A stretch of 64,000 nt of DNA from Brettanomyces bruxellensis (lineage: Eukaryota; Ascomycota; Pichiomycetes; Pichiales; Pichiaceae): positions 1,803,001 to 1,867,000 of the forward strand of contig NC_054690.1 of the NCBI RefSeq assembly GCF_011074885.1, written 5' to 3'. A model generated the notes under the pieces. That model was not told the origin of the DNA. It was given only the letters and a program-made list of their open reading frames with translations, and searched no databases. The translations under genes and the position numbers were made by a program. Positions 9,734 to 20,311 of this stretch are shown piece after piece; positions within the stretch are counted from its first letter, which is position 1; each line of letters opens with the position of its first letter.

Positions 9734-10767
9734 TTGTGATGATATGCTATATGATGTGCTATACAAAGTGCTATATGATATGCTGTATTATTATATGCTA
9801 CTATGTGTTTCGTTTATACGCTTGATTTTGAGTGGACGTGGAGTGTGAAGAAAAATGAGAGCGTGAAAAATGAGGAAGTGCCAGTATGAGAGCGCGAAAA
9901 GTAGGGAAGATAATTAAGCATTTTTTTCGCTCACTTGCACTTTTCTAAACGTGTAGTACTTACGTTTAATTATTGCGACTGGATTATATGAAAGCAAATT
10001 CTGTGTATAATGCGTTATAGCAGCTAGATATATACTGTGTACGAAATGGTATACAATATTTCTAGGCTATACATACAATAGCACAGTATTTACAACTATG
10101 AAAGTATCAGCAAGCCTAAATCCTTCATAGCCAAAAATTGTGTGTGGGATCAAACAGTTATACAATGTTGGTTAGCTTTTACAATATCAAACGGTTATAC
10201 AACGTTAGTTAGCATCTATAATATTGATCAGCTCCTACAATATCCATAGATAACATCACTAAATTAAACAGTAATCTCGTTGTATATAAAAAAAGTAATT
10301 CAATAGTTGCCGGTTCACATACAATAGCCTATATTCAACATTGTCCAATATACAATGTTAAAGAGCCATATAGAGTGTTTATGTGTATAGTAACTATGAT
10401 TACTCACAATATCAATAATTCGACATGTGGCTGTTGATGCAAATATCAACTATAAAATGTTAAGCGATCTATAGACATTAGCCTATGTATATCCACTCTC
10501 CCATAGCTCGCATACAAAGAAGCAGATGTACATTAATTATGCAGAAAAGCATGTATACGGTTGTTATGTAAAATTAACGTATGTATATACAATAAATTAT
10601 GCTTATATACAGTAGTATATACAGTAAATGATGCCATGCCTATTTACAGTATCACCCGCGACAACAAGCGTGCAAAAATATTGGATGCAAAATGTTTCCA
10701 CATTTACGCAAAAAGGTTGGATGCAAACTTGAAAAATATTCGATCAACTTCCTGCAAACAAATTCGA
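9734..10767. other. 1-kb AT-rich intergenic region
   Basis: The region lies upstream of GIM4 and downstream of the isoleucyl-tRNA synthetase gene. It holds diverged repeats of words like ttatacaatgtt and gttagttagc between 10060 and 10400, and many tatac/atatac steps. I see no coding potential. It could serve as GIM4 promoter, or as an origin, but no defined motif supports either. Confidence 0.5.
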
Positions 10768-11544
10768 TCAACCTTCCACCTGCATGCGGCCCCTGCGGTC
10801 GACGACGTGCTGGCAGCGGCCGCAGAGCTCGGTGCCCTCATCGCGGGTGAATTTCCAGCACCGCGGGCACTTGAGCCTGTCACTAGGCACGAGGCTGATG
10901 GAGCAGTGGCCGAGACCAGCAATGTCGGCGTGGGCGTCGCGGTAGTCGTACCGCGGGTGAGCGGGAGGTTGCCCGTTAAGCACAAACCTGGACACGAGCA
11001 GGTAGTCGGCGAGGTAGGAGTTGTATTTTTTCAAGAAGGCAAAAAGTTCGCCCTCGGGGTCGGCGGTGACGTAGGCGGCGGTCTCGAGAGAGTTGCGGAC
11101 GGCCCGGTCTCTCCGGGTGGCGGTGTCGGTGAGGGCCCGGATGCGATCGCGAAGCGCGAGGAGCCGGGTGAAGTCGGCCTCTAGGTCCGGGCGGCGGTAC
11201 GCGGTGGGCACCGGGTGCCAGCCCGCGATGAAGGGCGAGGCGACCCCGCGCGTGAGGAAGGCCGGGGAGGCAGTCCAGACTTCCTGGGCCAGCATAGGCA
11301 AAATTGGGCCCAGCACGCTGACCAGGGTCCTGAGAACCTCGGCAAGCACAGCCTGAGTTGCGAGCCTACGGGGTGAATCAACTGCATCTGTGTAAAGGCA
11401 GTCTTTTTTAATGTCAAAATACAGTGCAGACAAGACGTTGTTGACGAAAAAATTAGTTTCTTTCACCACGCGCGCGAAGTTGTAGTCCCGGTAGCACTGC
11501 GAGGCGGTCTGCTCGAGGGCCTGGAGCCGGGAGAGCGTGTAGCG

Positions 11545-11690
11545 GTCGAGGGGATCGAGCGCGTAGCCTCCAAGGGGATCACCCGCGTAGCCTCCAAGGG
11601 GATCACCCGCGTAGCCTCCAAGGGGATCACCCGCGTAGCCTCCAAGGGGATCACCCGCGTAGCCTCCAAGGGGATCGGCCGCGGGATCGC
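11545..11690 (-). repeat. 24-bp in-frame minisatellite in IleRS gene
   Basis: Five near-perfect 24-bp units encode GDPLGGYA, with diverged units at each end (AADPLGGYA, ALDPLDRY). The block lies between the catalytic core and the anticodon-binding domain. Unit length is a multiple of three. Confidence 0.92.
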
Positions 11691-13404
11691 GGTGGGCGGA
11701 GCCGCCGAAGCCGTGCAAATTGCCGAGCATGAACCGGAAAGTGAATCTAAATTTTTTCAAGTTTTCCGCGACGTGGCCGAGCACGGTGGGGCCGACAGTG
11801 ACGTCGGAGGAGTAGTCGGACTGCGAGACCCAGAGCCGGAGTCCGTCGACGCCGAGCGCAGGGATCCCGCGCTGCTTGTTGCCGTCGAGAATCTCCGCGG
11901 GGGCAATTGTGTTGCCGAGGGATTTCGACATTTTGTCGCCTTTTTCATCGAGGGTGAAACCGTGGGTGATGACATTGTGATATGGGAGTGTAGGGAGGGC
12001 AATTTTGGTCGATGAAACAGGGGGAGATGTACTGGTTAATTTATTTGCAGTATATGGGGAGGTTGATTTTTCTGAATTTGAAGCTGATTTTTCTAAATTG
12101 GTTGAAGCAGTTGAGCTTTGTAAATTTGATGTTGATTTTTCTAAATTGGTTGAAGCAGTTGAGCTTGCTAAATTAGGTGAACCGTCAGAAATAATTGGTT
12201 TATCTAAAATATTTGATTTTCCTAAAATATCTGACTTTTCTAATCCCCCCTTCTCTACTTTTTCCGGATCCCAGCTCCCCACGGCAGTTAGTACGGACGA
12301 CTGGAACCACCCGCGATGCTGGTCCGAGCCCTCGAGGTAGACGTCCGCGAGGTAGCCGCGGCTGACGGCCTGGTCGAGAATCCCCTCACGCCGGAGATAG
12401 TCGCGAACGACTGTCCAGCTGGAGCCCGAGTCGAACCACACGTCCATGGTGTCGCGGCCCTTGGTGTATTGAGCGGGGTCCCCGGTGAAGCCCGCAGGCA
12501 GCCACCGGGCCATCGCGGGGCCGTCCTCGGGGGCAAACCACGCGTCGACGTCCTCGGCCGCAATGATCTCGGCCGCCCGCGCTATCACCCCGCTGCTCAT
12601 CAGCGGCTCCCCTGTGTCCCGCCGGTACAGCACCGGGATGGGCACGCCCCACGACCTCTGCCGCGAAATACACCACTCATCGCGATTCGCGATAAAAGAC
12701 GTCAATCGCCGCAGTCCGCGGGGGGGCCAAAATTTCACCCGGCCGGTGAGCGCGTCGATCGTCCGTGCCTTGATCTGCGACACGTCGATAAACCACTGCG
12801 GCGTGGCACGAATCACAACTGGTTTTTTGGACCGCCAGTCGTATGGGTACGAGTGCACGTAGTGGTTGTCCACGTGGAAACACATGCCGAGGGCCCGGGC
12901 CCGGTCAATCATGCGGTCGTTTCCCCTGGTGAGCACCTTGAGGCCGGCCATGTCCCGGAGGGGGCCCGGTAGGTCCGCGGTGAACCGGCCCCGGGCATCC
13001 ACCGGGGAGTACGGGGCGATGCCGTGCCGCCGGCACACAAGGTAGTCGTCCTGGCCGTGGCCGGGCGCCGTGTGCACAAGGCCCGTGCCCGTGCCTGCCG
13101 TCACGTGCGACCCGTGCAAGAAGGGCATCTCCGTGGGGGAGCCTACTGTTTCCGTTGCCCCGACCCCACCTCCCACCAACGGGTTCACGTACCGGCTGCC
13201 CAAAATATCGCGGCCCGCGAACTCCACGCCCAGCTCCCGGAGCCCGGGCTTCAGCTGCCGGACCGCGTCCAGGCAGCTCGACGCGACGATCATCACGCCG
13301 TCCTCGTCCGACTCCACCAGTGTGTACCTCAAATTTTCGTTGATGCAGATGGCTTTGTTGGAGGCCAATGTCCAGGGGGTTGAAGTCCACACCAAAGCTG
13401 AGAT

Positions 13405-13690
13405 GGGTTCAAGTTGATGAGTTGATTTATTTTCTTCACTTGAGTTTCCTTCACTTAATTTTCTTTCACTTAATTCATCATGTTCATTTAATTTATCATG
13501 TTCATGTAAGTTTCCCTCACATAATTTATCATGTTTATTTAATTTATCCTTTTCAGATAAGACTCCCACACTTGATTTATTCTTTCCACATAATTTATCA
13601 TTTTCAGGTAAGTCTCCCTCATTTAATTTATCCCCTCCATTTAAGTTATCTCCCTCACTTAATTTATCTCCCTCTCTCCCCCTCTCAATC
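13405..13690 (-). repeat. AT-rich Lys/Asp/Leu repeat inside the IleRS editing domain
   Basis: Irregular units of about 18-24 bp encode themes such as DKLNKHDKLCEG, HDELSERKLSEG and GDKLNEGD. The repeat begins within the G/A-rich run where the reading frame shifts. It separates AAYVKFPVVRL from LVWTSTPWTLASNKA, which are normally adjacent in the editing domain. Confidence 0.8.
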
Positions 13691-14630
13691 CATCCCCCGC
13701 CTTCTCAACCCACTCCCTCAAAGCCCCACTCAATCGCACGACCGGAAATTTCACGTACGCCGCCCGCGAAACGTGCTCGTGGTACTCCAACTCCCCCTCC
13801 GCCAATGCAGTCGCGTTCTCGCAGCTCCAGTAAACCGGTTTCTCCTGCCGGTGGATCAACCCCCGCTCGAACAGCCGCCCGAACACCTTCAGCTGGTCCA
13901 CCACGAACCCCCGGCTCAGCGTCAGGTACGGGTGCGCGAAATCCCCCAGGATCCCGAGCCGCTCGAACGACTCCGCCTGCTTCTTCTGCGTCGCCTGCGC
14001 GTGCTTCCGCGACTCCCTGATGATCTCGAGCGGGCCCATATGCCGCCCGCGAAGTCCCGTGAGCTCCGCCCTCAGCCTAGCCGCCTCCCCCTGGTCCGCC
14101 TCCCGCTCGGCCGCCGCGATCTTCACCTTCAGCCGCCTCTCCGCCTTGCGCTTCTCCCGCTCGTGCCGCTCCAACATCTTTAATTCGATCGGCAACCCGT
14201 GGCAGTCCCACCCGGGCCGGTAAAACACCTTCTTACCCCGCAGTAGCTCGTACCGCAAAATTATGTCCTTAAGCACCTTGTTCAGCGCGTGCCCGATGTG
14301 GATGTCCCCGTTCGCGTACGGCGGGCCGTCGTGCAAAATAAACAAATTGCTCAATTTCCCGTCCTTGAGTGGTTTCTCAATATTCCACTTGTACAATTCG
14401 CTCGTCGTCTGCGGCAAAAGTTTCTCCTCGATCAGTTTTCGGTTCGACCGGTTGGCAAAATCGCACTTCGGGAGATGTACCGTCCGGGAGTACTTGTGGG
14501 TCATTTCGGCAAACTTGCCTGCTGCAGTGCTGTTTTTCATCCTGCTCAGCCAAAAAAGCCTGCAGGGACTCACTCTTGTATGCAGAGCGGCTCTTTTTAT
14601 TGCAGCCCTCGTTTCATTTACGCGAAACAT

Positions 14631-15401
14631 CGCTATCTTCAGCCCTGGTTACAATTGCAGTATTTGTTAATTCTGCAGACGGAGAAAAGCATATAAACGG
14701 AGAAAGAGTCCGACGATAATTTTCTCGAACTTCCCCAGAATAATTTACAAGATTCTTAATTTTTCAGCGAGAATTGATAAAAAAACAATCCTAAAATAAA
14801 TAGGCAGGAAGAAAATATCGAAATGGGTAAATAATAATTCTCGGTGAGTTGTGAGTTATGAATTGCCTGTGATTTGCGAATATGAAGTTATCAGTATTTT
14901 CTTGGGAGTCAGAAAGTTATAATGGTATCAATGATTCCTTGTGGTTTGGGAAGTTATAAAGTATCAATTACTTTTTGTTAAGTTCTGGGAGGACTTGCTC
15001 GATTTATTTATTTGTCCATATGATTGAAATGCCATCTTCGCGAATTCTACATCCTCTATGAATTTCTGACTTTTCTCTGCTCAGCTTTTTCTTTATCTGT
15101 GATTTCTCCAATAAACTTCTCCGTACTAATTTTAACCAGATTTTGATTTTTCGAATTATTTGAATCACCACTCAATTCTTCGCACCTTCCATTCAATTTC
15201 TTCGCACCATTTCCATTCATTTCCTCACTCCATTTCCATTCAATTTTCTTCCAGTACACATTCTTCGCTCAATTCCCATTCAATTTTCCCTATTCAATTT
15301 TTTCATTTCTTCATTTTCATTTTCATTTTCATTTTCATCTTCATTTTCACTTTTTCATTCTTCATTTTAGCATCTCCGAGTCCCCTCCATACCCCATCGC
15401 A
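14631..15401. other. intergenic region with pyrimidine-rich repeats upstream of the AVT-type gene
   Basis: This divergent intergenic region serves the IleRS and transporter genes. Between ~15165 and 15370 the + strand is built from ccattcaatttc and cattttcattttc words, ending in about seven copies of ttcatt directly before the AVT start. I see no gene. Such T/C tracts just before a start codon are common in yeast promoters. Confidence 0.6.
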
Positions 15402-17033
15402 ATGTCTATCCCCTCGGAGACCGCATCAACTACAAGCTCGCATCTCTCCGGCAACCAGCCAGACCTCCCCATCCCAATTACTGGGGCCAGGAAAAGAAGA
15501 AGAAGCTCTTTCCTGGACTACGGAGGACCCAACTCGATCAACAACTTTGCATCTTCGCTCAAGCGATCCGTCAACTACCTCTCATCCTCATTGGGCAGCA
15601 TTGGTCACGACGCTACTGGCGACGCCGACGCGTCCATTGACGGCATCCAGGGCCGTTCTCCCGTGTCCCTGGCCTCCCCCGGTGTCCCTGTCACCGCGGA
15701 GACCCCTCTTCTCGCCGGGGGACCGCAGAAATCCCCGGCAAGCTACATCCCGGCGACGGAAACAGCCGTTTTGCACGATTCCATGCCTCACCGCCTCGCC
15801 CGCGTGCGATCCCCGCTCACGAAAACGGTCCCCGAGGCCCCGGAGGCCTCAGAGGCTGTTCCTACAAAATCCACCCCGCTGCAGACCATCTTCAACAGCA
15901 TAAACGTGCTCATTGGGTTGGGAATCCTCTCCGTACCGCTTGGATTCCACATGGCCGGCTGGATCCCAGGCATGGTCTGCCTCCTGCTCGCCGCCTGCAG
16001 CACCCAGTACACCGCGGTGCTCCTCGGGCGCATTTTGCACCGCGTCGAAAGCGTCCGCACCTACCAGGACATCGCCGTGTACGTCTATGGGCGTTCGGTT
16101 GGATACTTCATCTTGCTAACTTTCTCGCTCGACTTGTACGGCGCGGGCGTTTCGATGATCATCCTTTTCGCCGACTCCTTCAGTGCGTTGATCCCCTCGC
16201 TTTCGCCAACGATGCTCAAGCTCCTGCTCTGTACCGCCCTCCTCTTCCTTAACCTCATGCCCTTGAGGTTCCTCTCCTTCCTCTCACTTTCCGGTATCGT
16301 GTGTACCACCATGACCTTCATCCTAATCGTGTGCAGCGGCCTCTGGAAAGCCTCCCAGCCCGGCTCCTTGCTGCACCCAATGCCGACCAACCTCTTCCCG
16401 ACCAGCTTCCTCGATTTCTGCTTCTCGCTTGGCTTGTTCTTGGCGCCTTGGGGTGGGCACGCTACCTTCCCAGAGATCTTCTCCGACCAGCAGAACGAGT
16501 CCAAGTTCCCCCGCTGCATGAGCATCACCTTCTCCTTTTGCTACGTCATCAATGCTCTAACCGGTATCGTCGGCTTCCTCATGTTCGGCTACTCCATCGA
16601 CTCTGAGGTCACGAGAAACATCCTCCTCACCGCCGGCTACCCTGCCTCCATCAAGAACGCCATCGTCATCATGATGGGTGTCCTTCCTCTCTCCAAGTTA
16701 CCCCTAGTTTGCCGGCCCATAGTCACTGCTGCAGACAAGTTTGTGGCTTCTCCTTCCCGCTCCAAGTGCTCGCTCCCTCGCAAGTTCCTCAACAGGATTA
16801 TTGTCAGTACTGTTTACCTAGCCTCCGCACTTGTTATCACAAGCTTTGGTAAGGTGATGTCTCTCCTAGGTTCTGCTATTTGCTTTACTGTTTGCATCAC
16901 TTTGCCCGTGCTATTCTACCTAAATGTCTTCAAAAATGAGATCACCGCAACCCACAGGACCATTTTATATTTAATATTGGTTGTCTCTGTTACCTGCACC
17001 ATTTTTGGTTCTGTCAGTGCCCTTATAAAGTAA
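15402..17033 (+). CDS. AVT1: vacuolar amino-acid transporter, AVT1 type
   Basis: The 543-residue protein has a ~150-residue hydrophilic, Ser-rich N-terminus followed by about eleven membrane spans of the amino acid/auxin permease family. The first span region (FNSINVLIGLGILSVPLGF.MAGWIPG) and the WGGHATFPEI motif, followed by GFLMFGYSIDSEVTRNILLT, are characteristic of Avt1/VGAT-like H+-antiporters. Avt1 imports neutral amino acids into the vacuole. The start MSIPSETASTTS follows a T/C-rich promoter. Other AVT paralogues (AVT2-7) have shorter N-termini, which favours AVT1, but the exact paralogue is an inference. Confidence 0.8.
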   Translation: MSIPSETASTTSSHLSGNQPDLPIPITGARKRRRSSFLDYGGPNSINNFASSLKRSVNYLSSSLGSIGHDATGDADASIDGIQGRSPVSLASPGVPVTAETPLLAGGPQKSPASYIPATETAVLHDSMPHRLARVRSPLTKTVPEAPEASEAVPTKSTPLQTIFNSINVLIGLGILSVPLGFHMAGWIPGMVCLLLAACSTQYTAVLLGRILHRVESVRTYQDIAVYVYGRSVGYFILLTFSLDLYGAGVSMIILFADSFSALIPSLSPTMLKLLLCTALLFLNLMPLRFLSFLSLSGIVCTTMTFILIVCSGLWKASQPGSLLHPMPTNLFPTSFLDFCFSLGLFLAPWGGHATFPEIFSDQQNESKFPRCMSITFSFCYVINALTGIVGFLMFGYSIDSEVTRNILLTAGYPASIKNAIVIMMGVLPLSKLPLVCRPIVTAADKFVASPSRSKCSLPRKFLNRIIVSTVYLASALVITSFGKVMSLLGSAICFTVCITLPVLFYLNVFKNEITATHRTILYLILVVSVTCTIFGSVSALIK

Positions 17034-17261
17034 ATGTGGGAATGGAAATCATCTCGCTACTTATACTTCTGCATGAATTTTTAAAAAAAAGGGGACTCCC
17101 GGATTTTTCCAAAAAAGGAAAGGGATCATTTTTATGACCTTTGATACGTGTGCATTATAAATATCATGGCGATAACCTAATTACTCAAATATAGACCGTT
17201 TTTTCCCCCTCTCTGTTAATGTTATTCAACTAAGTTCTACTCTCTGTAGTAAAAATTCATA

Positions 17262-18797
17262 ATGCTCGACCTCGGATTGCCCATTTCTCCTCGAAGTGAG
17301 GCAGAGTTGGCGAAAGTCTGGTAAGTTGTAATTCTCATCAATGATACCATGAGATTTAACTAACTTGGTTTCCATTGAAGGCTATTAGCTACTCTTGGAT
17401 CGAGGTATTCAAGAAAAGTCGGAAGAAGTACAATCAACAAGATTTCCATACCCAGGGTATGCGGAGAGCTAATTAACATCCAAGACACCAAACTAATCCC
17501 TTTGAGAACAGCTTCCAATCTCATGCTTGGCTCAGTCATGATCTACAAAAGCCAGACGGATTACACTTATAAAGAAGCTGTTCAAGTTGATGCTCAATTA
17601 AGAAGAAGCATGTCATTTTTGAATAATTCTGCGGTCCTTAATGGCATATATTGTGTTAATGAGAAATCTCTTGATTTACTAAGAGATGATCCTTTATTCG
17701 ACCTTGGAATGGACTTTAACCGCCAAAGTACTCCATTCTTGCATAGTCTTACTCCCCAGGTTGGCGATTTTCAGCCCTCATCCTCTGTTATCAGAGAATT
17801 GACACCAGATGAGTCCAATTCAGAAGATTTATTAGTGAATATGGACTTTTCGTTTGCTGAAGATGGAAATATAGTTGATCCAAGTCCACCCAGGGGTGCA
17901 GGCTTGGACGAAAATATCAGTGAGCAGGAAATAAACCTTAGTTTAGGCAACGCGTTGAATGAGGAAATTACATTGGAATCCCCAATAACTGCAAAATCAA
18001 ATAATGCTCAGGTAGTGGAATCTGCAACAACTGGAAGAAGTAATCTGCAAAGTAGGTTGAATAATAATGTTGAACTGTCACTTGAATCGAGGCATAGGCA
18101 TAAGATGATAAAAATGAAGTATGACGGAAAAATTATGATCAGCATGAACGAGTTGAAGAAATATCGTGAACAATACTTAGGCAGTTCGTTAGAAATTCAG
18201 GAAAAGCGCAGAAGAATTGATGAGCATGCGTTTTCGAGCATCTTTAGCACCTTTACTGATCGAATTAAATTTCATAAACAGCAAAGCAATCCGCCTAAGC
18301 TGAGAAGGTCATCAACAGCATCCTCAATTGAGCAAGCTAGAAGAAGAAGAAGCTCGAGTGTCTCATCTGTGGAAAATGCAAGGAGATTTAGATTAGAGCA
18401 GCAATCGGATCCAATTGGCGATGAGCTTGCACTTGAAATGCCTGCAGAAGACGAAAATGATACTGTTTTGCAGTTGGATTTTGAGGCTGATGATGCATTT
18501 ATGGACATAGATATCGATGAAAGTATGTCGAAAGAAGACATATCGACCAAGAAAGTGCAATTGTTGAAAATCATTGAGAGTAAGATGCAGGAAAAGAGTG
18601 ATAACGAGGATTCATTAGCGTTCGTTGATGTGTGTCCTGTAGAATCCACAAAAAGGTCGGATGCCGCAGTTTTGTTTCATCGATTACTACATCTCGAGCA
18701 GGATGGATCGGTTTCTGTTGATTTTTTGGATGTTTCTGGAAGCATGAATAAGTGGAATCCATTAGAGCCAGAAAGCATATCGATTAGATTGAGATAA
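17262..18797 (+). CDS. REC8: meiotic cohesin kleisin Rec8, spliced
   Basis: The structure is join(17262..17320,17381..18797). The 59-nt exon 1 (MLDLGLPISPRSEAELAKV) ends inside a Trp codon at a GTAAGT donor. The 60-nt intron has an AACTAAC branch site and a GAAG acceptor. The spliced product has 491 residues. The N-terminal kleisin motif VWLLATLGSRY...STINKISIPRVCGEL aligns with yeast Rec8 (VWLLSALG...VNISIPKTCDE) rather than with Mcd1. The C-terminus has the winged-helix region that contacts Smc1 (AVLFHRLLHLEQDGSVSVDF). The acidic and Ser-rich middle is where separase sites would lie. Rec8 replaces Mcd1 in meiosis. A 20-nt poly-A run follows the gene. Confidence 0.85.
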
Positions 18798-19048
18798 AGT
18801 GAGGGGCCGGGAAAAATGAAATTAGAAAAAAAAAAAAAAAAAAAAAATTGGATCGCGTCAACAACTGAAAAATTAAACACATGAATGAGTCCGTCCAACT
18901 TCCATACAAGTAATAATTTTTTGACATGGGTAAATATTTTTGACCTTGGTCTTGTAACTTAAAGTACAGCTTGGCAAGTGAACGCGTATCGTGCATAACT
19001 TTCTTTTGTGATTCTCTGTGTTTTACTAGGCATCATCAGTACTCGAAA

Positions 19049-20311
19049 ATGGCAGAATTAAATCCTACAAGCTGGACGTGTTCTTCCAACAATGCATTAT
19101 ATGTTTCAATAGCAGAGCCTAAAGGAGCATTCACATTCAAGCCAAAATTCACGTATCCGATATTTGGGGAGGCGGAGCAGATATTTGGATACAAGGATCT
19201 TCGTATGGATCTTGCGTTTGATTGTAAATCCTTAAAGCCGTTCTTCAATTACAGATATTCGTCCAAGATGTCCGAAAACGTTAAAGACATCAAAGAGCAG
19301 ATACTTCCATTTTTGGCTGAGAAGGGCAAGGATGTTGTCTTCAAAGATGAGGGGAAATGGTTGGATAGCATCGATGATGAGAAGTTTAGTATTCCCGGCG
19401 ACTGTGTTGAGGAATACAAAATAAGAAGTGATGTGTTGAACACGTACAAGGTGTTTAAATTCAATATTGCAAAGAGCAAGGAGGGCCTCAAGCTTCATAG
19501 GAGGATGCAGGTGTTTGTTCTTCTGTACATTGAAGCAGGATCTTACATTGATGACAAGGATCCGGCCTGGGACATATACTGCATCTACAAATGTCCCAAA
19601 GATGGCTCTAAGGAGACGTTTATTGGTTTTACAACAACGTATTCTTACTGGAAATACCCGGGTCATTTGATATACGATGCCACAGATAGTTTGAATGTGA
19701 GATACAGGCAGAAAATCTCCCAGTTCATAATCCTGCCTCCATTCCAATCGAAACGACACGGACAGCATTTGTATGAGGCAGTGGTGAATGACTGGCTTAA
19801 GGATAGCAGTGTTGAAGAAATAACGGTGGAGGATCCAAGTGAGGCTTTTGATGATTTGAGGGACAGGTGTGACATGGAGAGGCTTCTTTTCCAGCATCAC
19901 TTCTTAAAGTCTTTAGACAAACTACCGGTTACAGCCGAATGGATCGAAAATGTTAGAAAGCAGGAAAAGATGGAGAAGCGGCAGTTTGCAAGATGCGTTG
20001 AGATGGGACTTTTGTATTTGCTCAATGAGCAGCAGAAGACCATGAAGCCGTCTGGAATTGATGGGCTCTCGCAGAAAGAAATCAGAAAGCTTATAAAGGC
20101 AAGGCTTTACAAAAAGAATAGGGATGCATTGGCTGACCTTGAAAAAAGCGATATGCAGGACAAACTCCAAACTGCGTACCAGAGGATCAGAGATGATTAC
20201 ATGCGTATTCTTTCAAGTGTAAGAAACACGCAAAAAAACAGATTGAGTTTGTCAAAAAGAGCAGGAACCGAAGTTGATGCCGGGGAGAGCAAGAAGGCTA
20301 AAGCGGAATAA
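19049..20311 (+). CDS. HAT1: histone acetyltransferase type B catalytic subunit Hat1
   Basis: The protein is 420 residues from the ATG at 19049. An in-frame ATG at 18971 would add 26 residues with no family counterpart. MAELNPTSWTCSSNNALYVSI matches the Hat1 N-terminus. The GNAT core is clear: DPAWDIYCIYK, FIGFTTTYSYWKYPG, QFIILPPFQSKRHGQHLYEA (acetyl-CoA loop) and ITVEDPSEAFDDLRDR. Hat1 acetylates newly made histone H4 at K5 and K12 with Hat2. The tail is Lys/Glu-rich (SKKAKAE) and could carry a nuclear signal. Confidence 0.93.
   Translation: MAELNPTSWTCSSNNALYVSIAEPKGAFTFKPKFTYPIFGEAEQIFGYKDLRMDLAFDCKSLKPFFNYRYSSKMSENVKDIKEQILPFLAEKGKDVVFKDEGKWLDSIDDEKFSIPGDCVEEYKIRSDVLNTYKVFKFNIAKSKEGLKLHRRMQVFVLLYIEAGSYIDDKDPAWDIYCIYKCPKDGSKETFIGFTTTYSYWKYPGHLIYDATDSLNVRYRQKISQFIILPPFQSKRHGQHLYEAVVNDWLKDSSVEEITVEDPSEAFDDLRDRCDMERLLFQHHFLKSLDKLPVTAEWIENVRKQEKMEKRQFARCVEMGLLYLLNEQQKTMKPSGIDGLSQKEIRKLIKARLYKKNRDALADLEKSDMQDKLQTAYQRIRDDYMRILSSVRNTQKNRLSLSKRAGTEVDAGESKKAKAE

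Larger units (their letters stand above)
10768..14630 (-). pseudogene. ISM1: mitochondrial isoleucyl-tRNA synthetase with one frameshift (ISM1-like)
   Basis: Two frames on the minus strand together make one class I synthetase. The upstream part (14630-13659) has a basic, Ser/Arg-rich presequence (MFRVNETRAAIKRAALHTRV...) and the signature NGDIHIGHALNK (HIGH at 14289-14300). The downstream part (readable from ~13690 to 10768) has the editing-domain segment WTSTPWTLASNKA, WFDSGSSWTVV, DKMSKSLGN (KMSKS at ~11920-11934), the anticodon-binding helices and a C-terminal CPRCWK...CGRC zinc knuckle as in bacterial-type IleRS. The frame changes inside a G/A-rich run at ~13665-13700, as if one base were missing. 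Three low-complexity inserts (13410-13690, 12005-12260, 11540-11690) are present. It should charge mitochondrial tRNA-Ile. It may be intact in reality if the base is a sequencing error; expression of the broken form is unlikely. Confidence 0.85.

Noticed and set aside
10561..11184. Plus-strand frame of 207 codons over the IleRS 3' end
   Set aside because: The minus strand encodes the conserved C-terminal zinc knuckle; the plus frame is Val/Gly/Ala-biased shadow.
19232..19900. Minus-strand frame of 222 codons over HAT1
   Set aside because: Fully antisense to the conserved GNAT core.
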